64,000 nucleotides of DNA from Styela clava (taxonomy: Eukaryota; Chordata; Ascidiacea; Stolidobranchia; Styelidae), in contig NC_135250.1 of the NCBI RefSeq assembly GCF_964204865.1, forward strand, positions 9,796,001 to 9,860,000. The letters run 5' to 3'. The position numbers and the translations under genes were made by a program. Below are positions 48,403 through 59,100 of the stretch, piece after piece. Position 1 is the first letter of the stretch. Each line of letters opens with the position of its first letter. The notes beneath the pieces are model-generated. The model searched no databases, had not been told where the DNA came from, and saw only the letters and a program-made list of their open reading frames with translations.

Positions 48403-48551
48403 ACTCAACAATGACTGGCTTTAAAATCTTTACACTAATTGCTAAACTGCCATTTTTCATGGTATTGTATAGTATAGTTACGGTATTGTATAATGCACGC
48501 GAAAGCACTGCAGAGTATTCGATAATTTTCGGTTCTCATTGGCCGAGTCAA

Positions 48552-48776
48552 TTATTTACCTGCTTGATCAGCATATATGTCGTTGCAGAATACACTTCCT
48601 AAGTAAACAGACCAATTAAATGTTACGCCATGTTTATAGATATCAACCACGTGGCCACTTTCGCAACACGATGGCGCTGTCGATCTTCCACCTTGCAAAG
48701 AAGCAAGGATGGTAATTTTCATATTTATACAATGTATTAGAGAAGAATCAAGGTAAAAAAAACATCCCAACAACAC
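48552..48776 (-). other. Conserved open frame in the upstream flank of sulfotransferase copy A
   Basis: The frame contains MKITILASLQGG, then CCESGHVVDIYKHGVTFN and YLGSVFCNDIYADQ, and meets a possible donor (GCAG|gtaaat). The same frame, with few amino-acid changes, lies at 54,009-54,230 upstream of copy B. It may be a small exon with a Cys-rich module, or simply young duplicated sequence that has not yet gathered stops. It does not join in phase to sulfotransferase exon 1. Confidence 0.35.
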
Positions 48777-48859
48777 ATTTTATTATGTGCAACAACGCTT
48801 ACAGTTATAACATTAATTTTTCGATTTCCAAAATGTAATAAATTTTGCCCTACAGTTTC

Positions 48860-49526
48860 ACCGATGTTTCCAAAATTTCGTGTCCCGCTTGTACCACGTT
48901 TCCCGTATCCCACTTCTCCCATGTGTCCCACTAGTCGCTAATACCACGTGCATTTTGCTGAAATCGTCGGTTGTTTCGTCTTAGGCACACATTGTGGTTG
49001 GTTAGCATTAGATCATACCCTCACTGAAATCGAGACGCGGATTGTGATGTTGAATTAATTAATCCAATCAAGTTTTATTGTACTAAAATAGATTTTACTT
49101 CGTGAGATTATAACAGTTATGTCTTAAAAATAATCTGAGCGGAAGCATTGCGATAGAGCGGATCGGTGTTACACCGCAAGTTACCTTAAACACAGTTAAG
49201 TTAATTGCCATGGGTTGAATATTTTACGCAACGGAAAAGTTTCGCTGAAAAAGTCGTTTTTTTAACGAGCGAATATTCACCGCGACTGTTTCATGAGGAA
49301 AACGAGATATATATGGACAAAATATCTGGTGAATGAGATATATGTGGACAAAACTTTTGGGCGACATGTATGAAGAGAAAACAATTCGCGAATGAGCTGT
49401 TTTTTTTTTATTAGAGGCTCGAGATATATACGGAAAAAACCCCGAGTAAACGAGATGTATTTATTTGAGATTCAAGGAGGGACTCAGTATGCTGTTTTCT
49501 TTAGTTAGAAGATATATGTCGTCGAT
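48860..49526. other. Gene-free stretch with GAGATATAT-like repetition
   Basis: Between about 49,300 and 49,450 a loose repeat of ACGAGATATAT, GGACAAAA and GAATGAG words is visible. The part next to 49,526 may be the far end of the OTU-like frame cut by the MITE. No other feature could be supported. Confidence 0.4.
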
Positions 49527-49713
49527 GGTTTCCGTACATTTGAACCCACGACAATTGCACCTGCATACTATTGCACCTATGGAAATTTTTTTTGTTTTGC
49601 GGATATTTGAACCCATACTAACCTAACCCATGGGTTTTGGCACCCGCATATAGATTGAACTCGCGGATATACACATGGGTTCAAATGTACGTGGGTTCAA
49701 ATGTACGGTCACC
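49527..49713. mobile_element. 187 bp MITE with 9-base target duplication, second family member
   Basis: The left end is GGTTTCCGTACATTTGAACC, and the right end is an inverted copy of GGTGACCGTACATTTGAACC. The direct repeat GTCGTCGAT lies at 49,518-49,526 and 49,714-49,722. The interior is shared with 34,903-35,073. It sits within a decayed OTU-like open frame. Confidence 0.88.
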
Positions 49714-50029
49714 GTCGTCGATGAACGTCGGTGAGTACCATAGCCGTTAGAAGAAGTAAAAATTTGTGGCATTTCCGCGAACCAAATGGCGAAAGAGAAA
49801 GTGCTCTATATAGGCAATTGCCATCTCCCAATATTTTAAATGGGGTATATTTATTCAGGATACTAGGTTGTAGTCGTTTTAAGAGCAGTGTGGATACATC
49901 GTCTGCTACTTTCGATTCTTGCGAGATGCATTGTCTCATACCAGATATTTTGATGCCGTATGTTTCTAACGTGCTCTTTTCCTGATGCACGGCTGCCTGA
50001 TGACTCACACTTGTGAAGATGCGCGTCAA
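49714..50029 (-). pseudogene. OTU-domain cysteine protease fragment interrupted by a MITE
   Basis: The frame (106 codons) contains FKILGDGNCLYRALSL, the signature of OTU-type deubiquitinase-like proteases, where the Asp and Cys of DGNC belong to the active site. Further along, LLLLTAMVLTDVH fits the helix after that motif. The frame then runs into the MITE at 49,527-49,713 and stops. The catalytic histidine region is not visible, and beyond the MITE only about 20 more codons stay open. OTU domains occur both in host deubiquitinases and in transposon proteins. The lone fragment in repeat-rich DNA favours the second. Confidence 0.55.
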
Positions 50030-50690
50030 GGCAGCTTCAAAGTCATATGCCTTTTCCGAGAAAAAGCAATCCCACCAATAGAAGGAAGCTTTGCATGGCG
50101 TTTCGCATATAGAGCACTGTTTTTATCTGCTTTCCAAATTCATTTCGATAAACTGTAAAACTGGATCGATCTAACCTAACTTGCTCTATCTAAACACGCC
50201 CAATCTAAAATACCGCTACTCTTCAATTTCTTGAAACTTGTACGGCACTGTGTATGACGATTACTAAACACTACATTTCATTCACTTGGGGACCTCATAA
50301 TCCACAATCCGTGCGCTTGTGGGCAACAACACGTCTGCAGAAAGTACTATGATTTGTTCAAAAAAAAAAGTGTTGCGGCAAAACATTACTAGGTTGCTAA
50401 GCAATTTACGATGATTCAAGTAGTTTGAATCAAGGGTGTGCAACCTTCAATACAGGGGGACCAGATAAAGATACCTGAGTAAAACCGCGGGACGCATTTT
50501 CATTCAACATAGACTTTCTCGTAGTAACACAAGCACAAGTAAGCACAAGCATTTTGGTTATTGATGTTATGACATGGGTTATCAGTGCCCGAATATATCC
50601 GTGTCGATACCGGATCGAAACCGATATCGACGATAAAAGCGGTATCGGTATATCTTTAATGTATGTGCTTGGTTTTAATAATGCTTGGTT
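50030..50690. other. Gene-free stretch
   Basis: It includes a GATACCGG/CGATATCG-rich patch near 50,590-50,660, similar in word content to 7.1 and 9.7 kb. Nothing else could be supported. Confidence 0.45.
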
Positions 50691-51377
50691 TGCAATTATA
50701 TATGATGAGGTATATAATAATTCAATACTTCTAACCAGTGAAATTACGATAAAATTTCTCGTAAAATTTAGTTTTATACTCTTCCGAACACCAACTTTAA
50801 AACACCATATGTTTTGATCTATTGAATATGAAATTCAAACTATTTCCAAATGGCAGGTACCAACAGATAATCTGAAATACCGGTACTTTAGAAATAAGCT
50901 CGCTTGAGCTCGCTGCCTGTGTCGCACCATAAAATAAGTAATAGCAGCAAGTATTTAAATATATTTGATATCAATACTCTTCATAGACTTGCATAATAAG
51001 TATATACATACAATAAGTATATACGGCACTCGTGTAGTTTTACATATACCCCATCAACTTATATATTTGAATTAACATTTATTACAAATACATGTGTTTG
51101 ACAAGCGGAAAATATTCCATATAATTATATAAATATTATTTATGAGATATTCATGAAGATTTGTCTAAGATATTTTTCCATTCACAACTATATATTTGAA
51201 ACATATGAAAAATTAAATGATAAAAGTACATTTTAATTTCGAAAAGACAAAATTCACAGCAATTGTCAAGAGCAATTATGCATGTGATATATTAATTCAA
51301 GCCCCCAAAAGTGCTTTAGGTACGCGATGAATGTACAAGAAATAACTCAAATAAGACCAAAATTCCGTGATTAAAAG

Positions 51378-53685
51378 TTATTCATATATAAATTTGATTC
51401 CTGTCCCTTTCAATTTTTCTTCAACTTGTCTGTCTATTTCAGCAGATTGTTCCGCAGTAAAATGGTTTTTCCATTTACCAATAGTTCCTGAATGAATTAG
51501 AAATCACTGACTGAATAAGAAAATGGAGAAATAAAACAAATGCATGACTATATAACATAAATTTCATAAAAAGTTATCTAATAAAAATATATATGGATAA
51601 AATATGAATAATCTCATAAGACCTAAAATTCTTTTTGTAAAAAATTTGTACCTGTCAAGCATAGTTTAATTGTATTGCGAATCATCCCATCTTCTGATTT
51701 TGATACCATATCCGATTTCTTCGTGTTATCAATTGAGCAATTTTTAACAATTTTATTTATTTCGTCATTTGATAGTTTAACATCCAAAAATTCTGACAGC
51801 TCTTTTGTTTTTTTGAAGGGATTCTTAATATAAAATACTTGATTAACTTAGATTACCAAAAAAAGTATTCCATATCAGAACTCAGTATTACTTCAGTACT
51901 AAAACACTTATGCTCATATTTCTACACTAACAACCTATTTCATTTTTGTAGCTAAAATTTCAAAACAAAAAATATTGTTCAACAATAAAATTTCATTCAA
52001 ACATTCTGAAGTAGTGTTTTAAGCAGGTAGCTTTGAGTGGATTGATTAAATGATTAGTTATTGCAGTCCAGAATCAGATCCATGTGGATTACCTTGATCA
52101 TTTCTTCATACACAATCAATATTGCGTTTTTGTTGTTTTCCAAATGCGGCAGCCAACTTAAAATATGATCCAAATATGATTCTCCTTTTCGCATTCTCAA
52201 AGGATACGGCTCTAATAAATAATAAAATATTATACTTTCAATCAAAATTTCTATCGAATATTATTCGAGGCTTGCTAACGTTATTTATATATAAGCCATA
52301 CTTTTTTTAAAAATAATGTGCCTACACACGGAGTTTTTCAACTATGAGGATTTCGGTAATTCAAGCAAATTTGGCTTCGACATAAAAATGCATTTTTTGA
52401 TGACAGTTCGTAAATACAAACACCTTTCATTTCTCGTTCAAAATATTCGTTCCAGTCGTCGGTAGCAAATTTTTCCAATTCACCCTGGAGTGGAAATCCC
52501 TTCAGAAAGTTGAAAAATGATACCAGCCTGTCCTTTGGATTCCGCAATGTGTAAACGATCTAAAATATAATCAAAAGTATTATATTCAATGCTTTTCTAC
52601 ATATATTTTAGATTCTGGAATATCACCTTGAGTGATCGAGCTAATATTTTGTCACAGATTTTCATTGTCAAAAATGATATATATTATGATATATATAATG
52701 TAGCATAGGCTCGCCTTAATGTTTCTTCTTTTATATTTCTCTAAATTTACCAATTCCGCTGGTAGATGCGTAACAAAATATCTTCTAGGTATAGGAATAT
52801 TGTGCATAACGTTGAACTTGGAAGCTGAAATATATAAAGAGACCCAACACATATAAATCATCACTTTAAAATGGCGACGTTATGTAGAATATTACACAGT
52901 ATTAAATGAAAAGGGACCCTAAAGTGTATGAAAAGGAGCCATGTTGTGCTATATATGGACTTGGCAGTTGGAAATCCAACACAATGATATGTAAGTTGTG
53001 GCAACTGACTCTGATGACCCCTAAAGGTGGTATCGTTGCCTCCCAGTCATGTACCGGAAACATCTGTTTATTTGATATTTATAGATGTATATGCATATTA
53101 TTATACAGTGTTTTCTTGGTTTGACGAAATTAAATAAACCCTTCCTCTCTCTATATATATATACATATATTATATATATTTTGACTAATTTAAGAAATGA
53201 GTTTTAACATCAATTCTTTGGATCCAATTTACATCAACTTTACATATATATATAACAATTTATTTCTATTTATTTATTTCTACAGTAACCTACGTGTACA
53301 TGATTCAAGATACAAATGGGGTAAAGTGATATCTTTTGTCAGGTCATCAAGTTTTTCGTCTCTTCCATATAAGATTTGACGAATTATTTCTCGAGTCCAT
53401 GTGGTGCCTAAAAACGAATAACTTGTTATGGCCGTAATATTTCTATTCCTTTCATTTGTAGAAATTAATCAAACCTGTTTTCGCATACGATGCCACCATC
53501 ACTTCGTTTTCTCTCGGTTCATGATGATCGAAAGCATAGGATACTGTTTCTGGATGGAACTGTGGAACGAAGAAATGATCTTTCCATTCAATTATTTTGT
53601 CTTCTGGAGTATATTTGAAAGTATCTTGATAGGGAACAAAGTCTTTTTGGCACCATTCAGGTAGTTCTTGTTTCAGATTTGCCAT
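51378..53685 (-). CDS. Cytosolic sulfotransferase (SULT family), copy B, seven exons
   Basis: Exons 53475-53685, 53300-53407, 52715-52824, 52424-52559, 52093-52211, 51652-51823 and 51378-51487 have exactly the lengths of copy A (211, 108, 110, 136, 119, 172 and 110) and give 321 residues. Binding motifs are the same: YAKTGTTW, VTHLP with the catalytic histidine, RNPKDRLVS and GxWKN. It shares copy A's unusual features: Val in place of the active-site lysine, Leu-Thr-Gly where RKG is expected, and a GC donor at intron 3 (ATTAAG|gcgagc). Introns are shorter than in copy A because two insertions are missing. No stop or frameshift was seen. It is a tandem duplicate with its own upstream flank, so it may be separately regulated. 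Confidence 0.92.
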
Positions 53686-53859
53686 ATTGTTTATTATTTT
53701 AAATATTTAAAATTGTATTCGGATAACGACTCTCTGTTTTGGCTACCTAATTATTATTCAAAAAGAAAACCAGACCATCGTTTGGCAAGACAATAAGTGA
53801 TACCGCTCTCGTAGGTGAACGCAACCCCTTTGAAACGTTGCTTGCTTTTCGTTGTGGTG

Positions 53860-54660
53860 TCACGCACTAGATAAATTCTACACGAGACCTATAGACCTAA
53901 TGCTCCGATTGGTAGATGGCAGACTCTTTCCATACCCGCAATTTAAGAAATGCACGCGAAAGCACTGCAGAGTATGCGATAATTTTCGGTTCTCATTGGC
54001 CGAGTCAATTATTTACCTTCTTGGTCAGCATATATGTCGTTGCAGAATACACTTCCTAAGTAAACAGACCCATTAAATGTTACGCTATGTTTATAGATAT
54101 CAACCACGTGGCCACTTTCGCAACACGGTGGCACTGTCGATTTGCCACCTTGTAATGAAGCAAGGATGGTAATTTTCATATTTATACAATGTATTAGAAA
54201 AGAATCAAGGTAAAAACAGCTTAACAACACATTTTATTATGTGCGACAACGCCTACAGTTATAACATTAATTTTACGATTTCCAAAATGTAATAAATTTA
54301 GCTGGATTTGCCCTATTCATTTGTTGACACAGATTTATCGGTTTCCTTTCCTCACGCGAAATTAACTCCCTGACCGTTGTGCCGTAGGCCAACTACCGAC
54401 AGTGGCTTTCTACAAAACCATGCCAGGGCTGTGGGATCAAAATCTTACTTACCGGTAATTAAGAGATTTATATCAACAACAAACTTGGCAACCCCCTGAC
54501 AAAAATAATTACTCCGAATAATAAAATATTGCGTTGGTTCGAAGCATATGCATTAATGTCTATATTGTTTCGAAAACTGATCGGCTTTCTGTAAACATCG
54601 TATGCCTTGCATGCGGTACATACTCGACTAACGATATATATTTACTGGTATCAATTACTT
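53860..54660. repeat. Duplicated upstream flank of sulfotransferase copy B
   Basis: It matches 48,490-48,860 (GCACGCGAAAGCACTGCAGA, TTTTCGGTTCTCATTGGCC) and 42,990-43,640. It includes the conserved open frame at 54,009-54,230 (minus), equivalent to the one at 48,552-48,776. This flank travels with the sulfotransferase gene and defines the duplicated unit's left and right limits. Confidence 0.7.
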
Positions 54661-54949
54661 ATTTTGTGGTGAGACACCGGCATCGTGCTCAAGAAGGTGC
54701 GATTTCATTATTGGAATTTATTTTAAAGCACGCAGAAGGTACACTATACGTTTTGAATTACCGTGAACAAAGTTTTGCTTTTATATACAATCCGATACCA
54801 AAAATACCATATTTGTCAATATATAGACTATAGGCATGTACTTATAAAGTCGAAACATGTCATTTGATTACTATATTTTTATTGTTTACGCCTAAATTCA
54901 ACATTGCCACTCAAACTTCATGGTGTATTGTACATGCGCTTAATTGATT

Positions 54950-55915
54950 TCCAATAATAAAATCTCGCCTTTCTTGAGCGGAAACTCATGCTGAAGGGAT
55001 TTTCAAAATTACGATGTTTATGGTATTTTCTAGGCTATTTAAAGTAATAGATCTGTCAAGAAATCGATTAAATTTTATATTCAATAAATTAAATTATACG
55101 GTGTTTTAAAATTTATCGGAAGAGTATGTAACTAATTTTTACGAGGAAGGGGCAGACACTTTTCATAATTTGGAGGGTGGGGGGAGGGGGCGAACTTGGA
55201 TCGCCAACCAAAAAACACCGTGCCGTGTATCGTTAAGTAACAACAACAATCTTTCGGTGTCATTCTGTTAAGTTTTATCATGTCGTTTACTATTCATACA
55301 TCCAGTACTTGGGCGCGGAATCCGTGTGTCGCTAAACGATCCGTTGAATTCCGCGAGAACTACACCACGGCTCTTGCTAACAAACCGATTTTCAAAATTA
55401 CGATGTTTATGGTATTTTTTAGGCTATTTCAAGTAATAGATCACACATAAATGCAAAATTTATTCGCAATAACTCGAATTGCACGTTATTAAATCTCGCC
55501 TCTCGAGGGCGGAATTACTTGCTGATGGGAAATCGTGAAATTTCGTATTACTTTTTCTACACCGATGCAAGCTGCGATGTGGGATTTTCAGTAATGGATT
55601 GCGCAGAAATGCACGATTTTGATAAAAGCGATTGGACCACTTTTTCAATTGATTGTTAAATTATTATTGGTGACTCATTTTTAACCTAATACAGCCTATT
55701 CATTAGAGTGTATGCTGATATACTATTTCACGGTAACTACCACGAGTGATTGAATATTAGTTTATTTCATGACTTTCGTTATTTCTAAAGTATTTCAGAT
55801 TCTCTGTTGTTATCTGCCAAGAAATCGATTAAATTTTATATTCAATAAATTAAATTATACGGTGTTTTAAAATTTATCGGAAGAGTATGTAACTAACTTT
55901 TACGAGGAATTTTAT
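54950..55915. repeat. Duplicated segment split by an insertion
   Basis: The stretch at about 54,998-55,148 recurs in two pieces. Its first part (TTTTCAAAATTACGATGTTT) recurs at 55,391-55,445. Its second part (AAGAAATCGATTAAATTTTA through TTATCGGAAGAGTATGTAAC) recurs at 55,820-55,910. The intervening 370 bases appear inserted or rearranged. A related sequence occurs inverted near 50,750-50,850 and 62,995-63,100, next to the sulfotransferase 3' flanks. Confidence 0.65.
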
Positions 55916-56134
55916 CCTCATATACACTGGTTTAAAGTATTGAATCTAAGTAAAATTTAGCAAGCGTGCTGTATATGTACTGTGCAGTAGTCCCCACTGA
56001 ATAGGCAGGCAAAAGCTCAAAATTAAATACAAACTTTGTTTCAGTTCATCTCCAATTTTGAATTCCACGTTAGTCAACGAATGAAATGAGCGGACAGTTT
56101 GGCGATGAGAATTGCAAATTGTGATACTTCGTAT

Positions 56135-59100
56135 TAGGCTTGCACGTAATTGACAAAAATCAATTCCGTAATTACGGCCAAATCGATTAAGTAAAGACCT
56201 CGTAATTGCGATATTTTTTTCACACATTTAAACCTATCATAACAACCAATTTAATCCACTTCTATTCCGAATAGGACATCGAAGTTTGGTTGTCATATTC
56301 CCGGCAGTATTACACGCCGGCGACAGATGTTAAAGACAAATATCAAGGAGTGAATTCAAAATAATTTTATTCTGATTTTTATCTTTTGTATTAGCTTTGA
56401 TTTTTTTATCCACTTCATCACCAAATTTTATGCGATCAATTTTATCATTACCAACACTGGTAATATATTTAAGAAACGATAGTTCACTTTTTTAAAATCG
56501 TATTAACGTATTAAATAAAAATTCCGGGTTGCTAATTTATTAATCAACTACAAGCGTATTCTCTAGTTTGATTATACTTTCGCTTGCCTCGCGACGAAGA
56601 CTTGTTATTTCACCGTTTTTTACAATATCCGACTTTACTACTTACTTTGCATTTTATAATAATTTTTGATGCCGACTTATTGACGATATTCCGAATTCCA
56701 TGCTTCATTTTACATTAAATCATTTCGCGGCCTAAAAGTTATAACATTATTTGCGATAAATTTAGATCAAATAATAATTATTTGCGCATTATTTAAACTA
56801 CCGTACTTATATGACATGCCTTCTCCGAAAATACAAAGTTATATCGCAAAACAATGCATTTTGTGACATTTATTTTGCACTCATGAAAATATAAATTTAT
56901 TTTTCTAACTCAAGTCGACAATCCTATTTGCCAAAATTGACACAAGTTTGGTCGAGTGACGATAAATCAAAATAAGTTGCCGCATTTGGTAAAGACAGGT
57001 AATCATATTTGGAAGACATACTGCGAGGCATTGTGAAAAACATATTGAGCAATGCCAAGTCCGGACAGATATATAACGATAAAATCGGTAACAGAACATC
57101 AAGATTTTGTAATAGAAAATGGATCTGGCGCAGAATAAACACGGGAAATATTGTCGTATTGTTGTTTCTCTGCCGTCTCAATCGCTTCACCGATGCCGAA
57201 AAGACTAAGTTGCGTTGGATCATTACGCAATTTCTCTTCCGTCTTTACATTGATGTTTGATAAGCGCGACATTAATTATCACGGCATTTACAAATAGACC
57301 ATAAATTTCACGCAAATTTGTATCCCCTCCCCTCTTTCTTACGCTTTGTCCATGTTCTTGGCGTTTTCTCGGACGATTCCACGTTTTTCATCATTTCAAC
57401 ACTACCGGAATCAATATTCTGACTTTGAAGAATAACTTCTTAATCGTTGTACGTTAGAAGCAATGTAGCAATTCTCTATAATTTATTATTATCACGAAAT
57501 AGCATTGTCTGATGACATTTGAATCGCAATTGAATTTTACTTGCTACCGTAGGATGCTTAATTGAACGTATTTATATATATAGTATGGCAATACTTTCTC
57601 AATACTAATATATAAATTAAGATGCAGGTCGCAGTCAGTATAAAGCGATATTTTAAAATATTATGCAGCAATTGTTCAACGTGTTAGTAGTGCTTCGATA
57701 TCTGACGGTACCGTGCAAACATACTTCCTTTCGGTTTTGTTTCATAAATTGTTAATTCTGTGGCCCTAGTACAATATTACAGAAATATATATCGTTATTA
57801 ATTTCACGTATGTGCGTGATTGGGACGGACTGAAACACAAATGTGTAAATATTGGACACATTTAATTGCTCGAACTCTCGTCCGTTATTCCGTGTCCAAT
57901 TTTTACACACCAATATATATGCTTTTTAGCATTAATTCAAATATAACGAAGACGGATATTTTGAACTGAAATGCTCAAAGCTATAACTTTTGACTGTTTA
58001 CATAGGCTATATTCCACTATTTTCTATGTCATACAAATGCGCTTTTCTGTACTGTGGAGGGAGAGCTCATTGATGCACATAAATGTTAGACACTGATGAC
58101 CATATAGGCAGATCTCTTATCAAATAATCACAGCGCCCCGATCGCGTAGGCTTTTTGTGTTCGGTTCGTAGCATCTGATCACGGGCATATTAAAATACTT
58201 CAAAGACCCTTTGATTGAAAATTATCCAATAGAGTCAGATTCCTATAAAAACTATTTAAGCTAATGTACTTATTTTCATCGCACTCTTGATTTTATGTTA
58301 CATGAGGTCGCCAACCTGGCTGATAATTTCAAGCTTATATAAAATCAACCACCTGGGAAAGTTGACTTGTAAGTTGATTAAGCAAATACTTCATTAGACC
58401 TTTGCTAGTGGTTCCGTGTCTGAGCTCAGTTTGCGCAGATGAACTGGAATTGTGCAAAACCACGTTCTCGCAAAATATCAGTCTCGCACTACCTATAGTC
58501 CTATACTCTCAAAACTCTAGAACTATATCCTCACAGGAGACAATTGCCGTCGAATCTCGTGAGTTCTTAAATATTTAATTTCAAATATAAGAGGCAGCTA
58601 CAAAATCTGAATTTACTCAAAGCCTCGATATTGAACATTTCGTTGGGCAATTTCCAAACGTCTTGATACATAACAACGACTTTTAATATCTTCTTTGGTA
58701 AAATATGTTGGGCAAGCTAGACAGTGCTTAACGGAAACTTGCAATGAAACCTACGTTTTCTGTTGGGCTTGTACTTGCTTGGCAAACTATGACGAATGAC
58801 TCCGTACCCTGGTGCAATTGTTACTCGGAAAACGATATAAATTCAGTATAGTTACCCTACAATTCCGTGGTTTTCAAAGTGGGCGTCGCGTCGTTTCAAT
58901 TTTGCTAGGGCGTCACAAAACGTTTCTTATTTTGCAGAATTGTGTGTAGTGAAAGCACGTTACCCAATGAGCTTGAACGGCATTCGGTAACACTGCATCC
59001 CCAGTTGCAACAAAAACAAAAAGATTTTTTACTCGAAAATTGAACTAACTTAATCGTTAACCTAAATGCAAGAAGCCTTATACAAACATACTTATGATGT

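Noticed and set aside
56924..57223. Open frame of about 100 codons conserved in both arms of the 56-62 kb block
   Set aside because: Both copies are recent duplicates, so conservation is expected. Overlapping frames on both strands are equally open, and no domain is recognisable.
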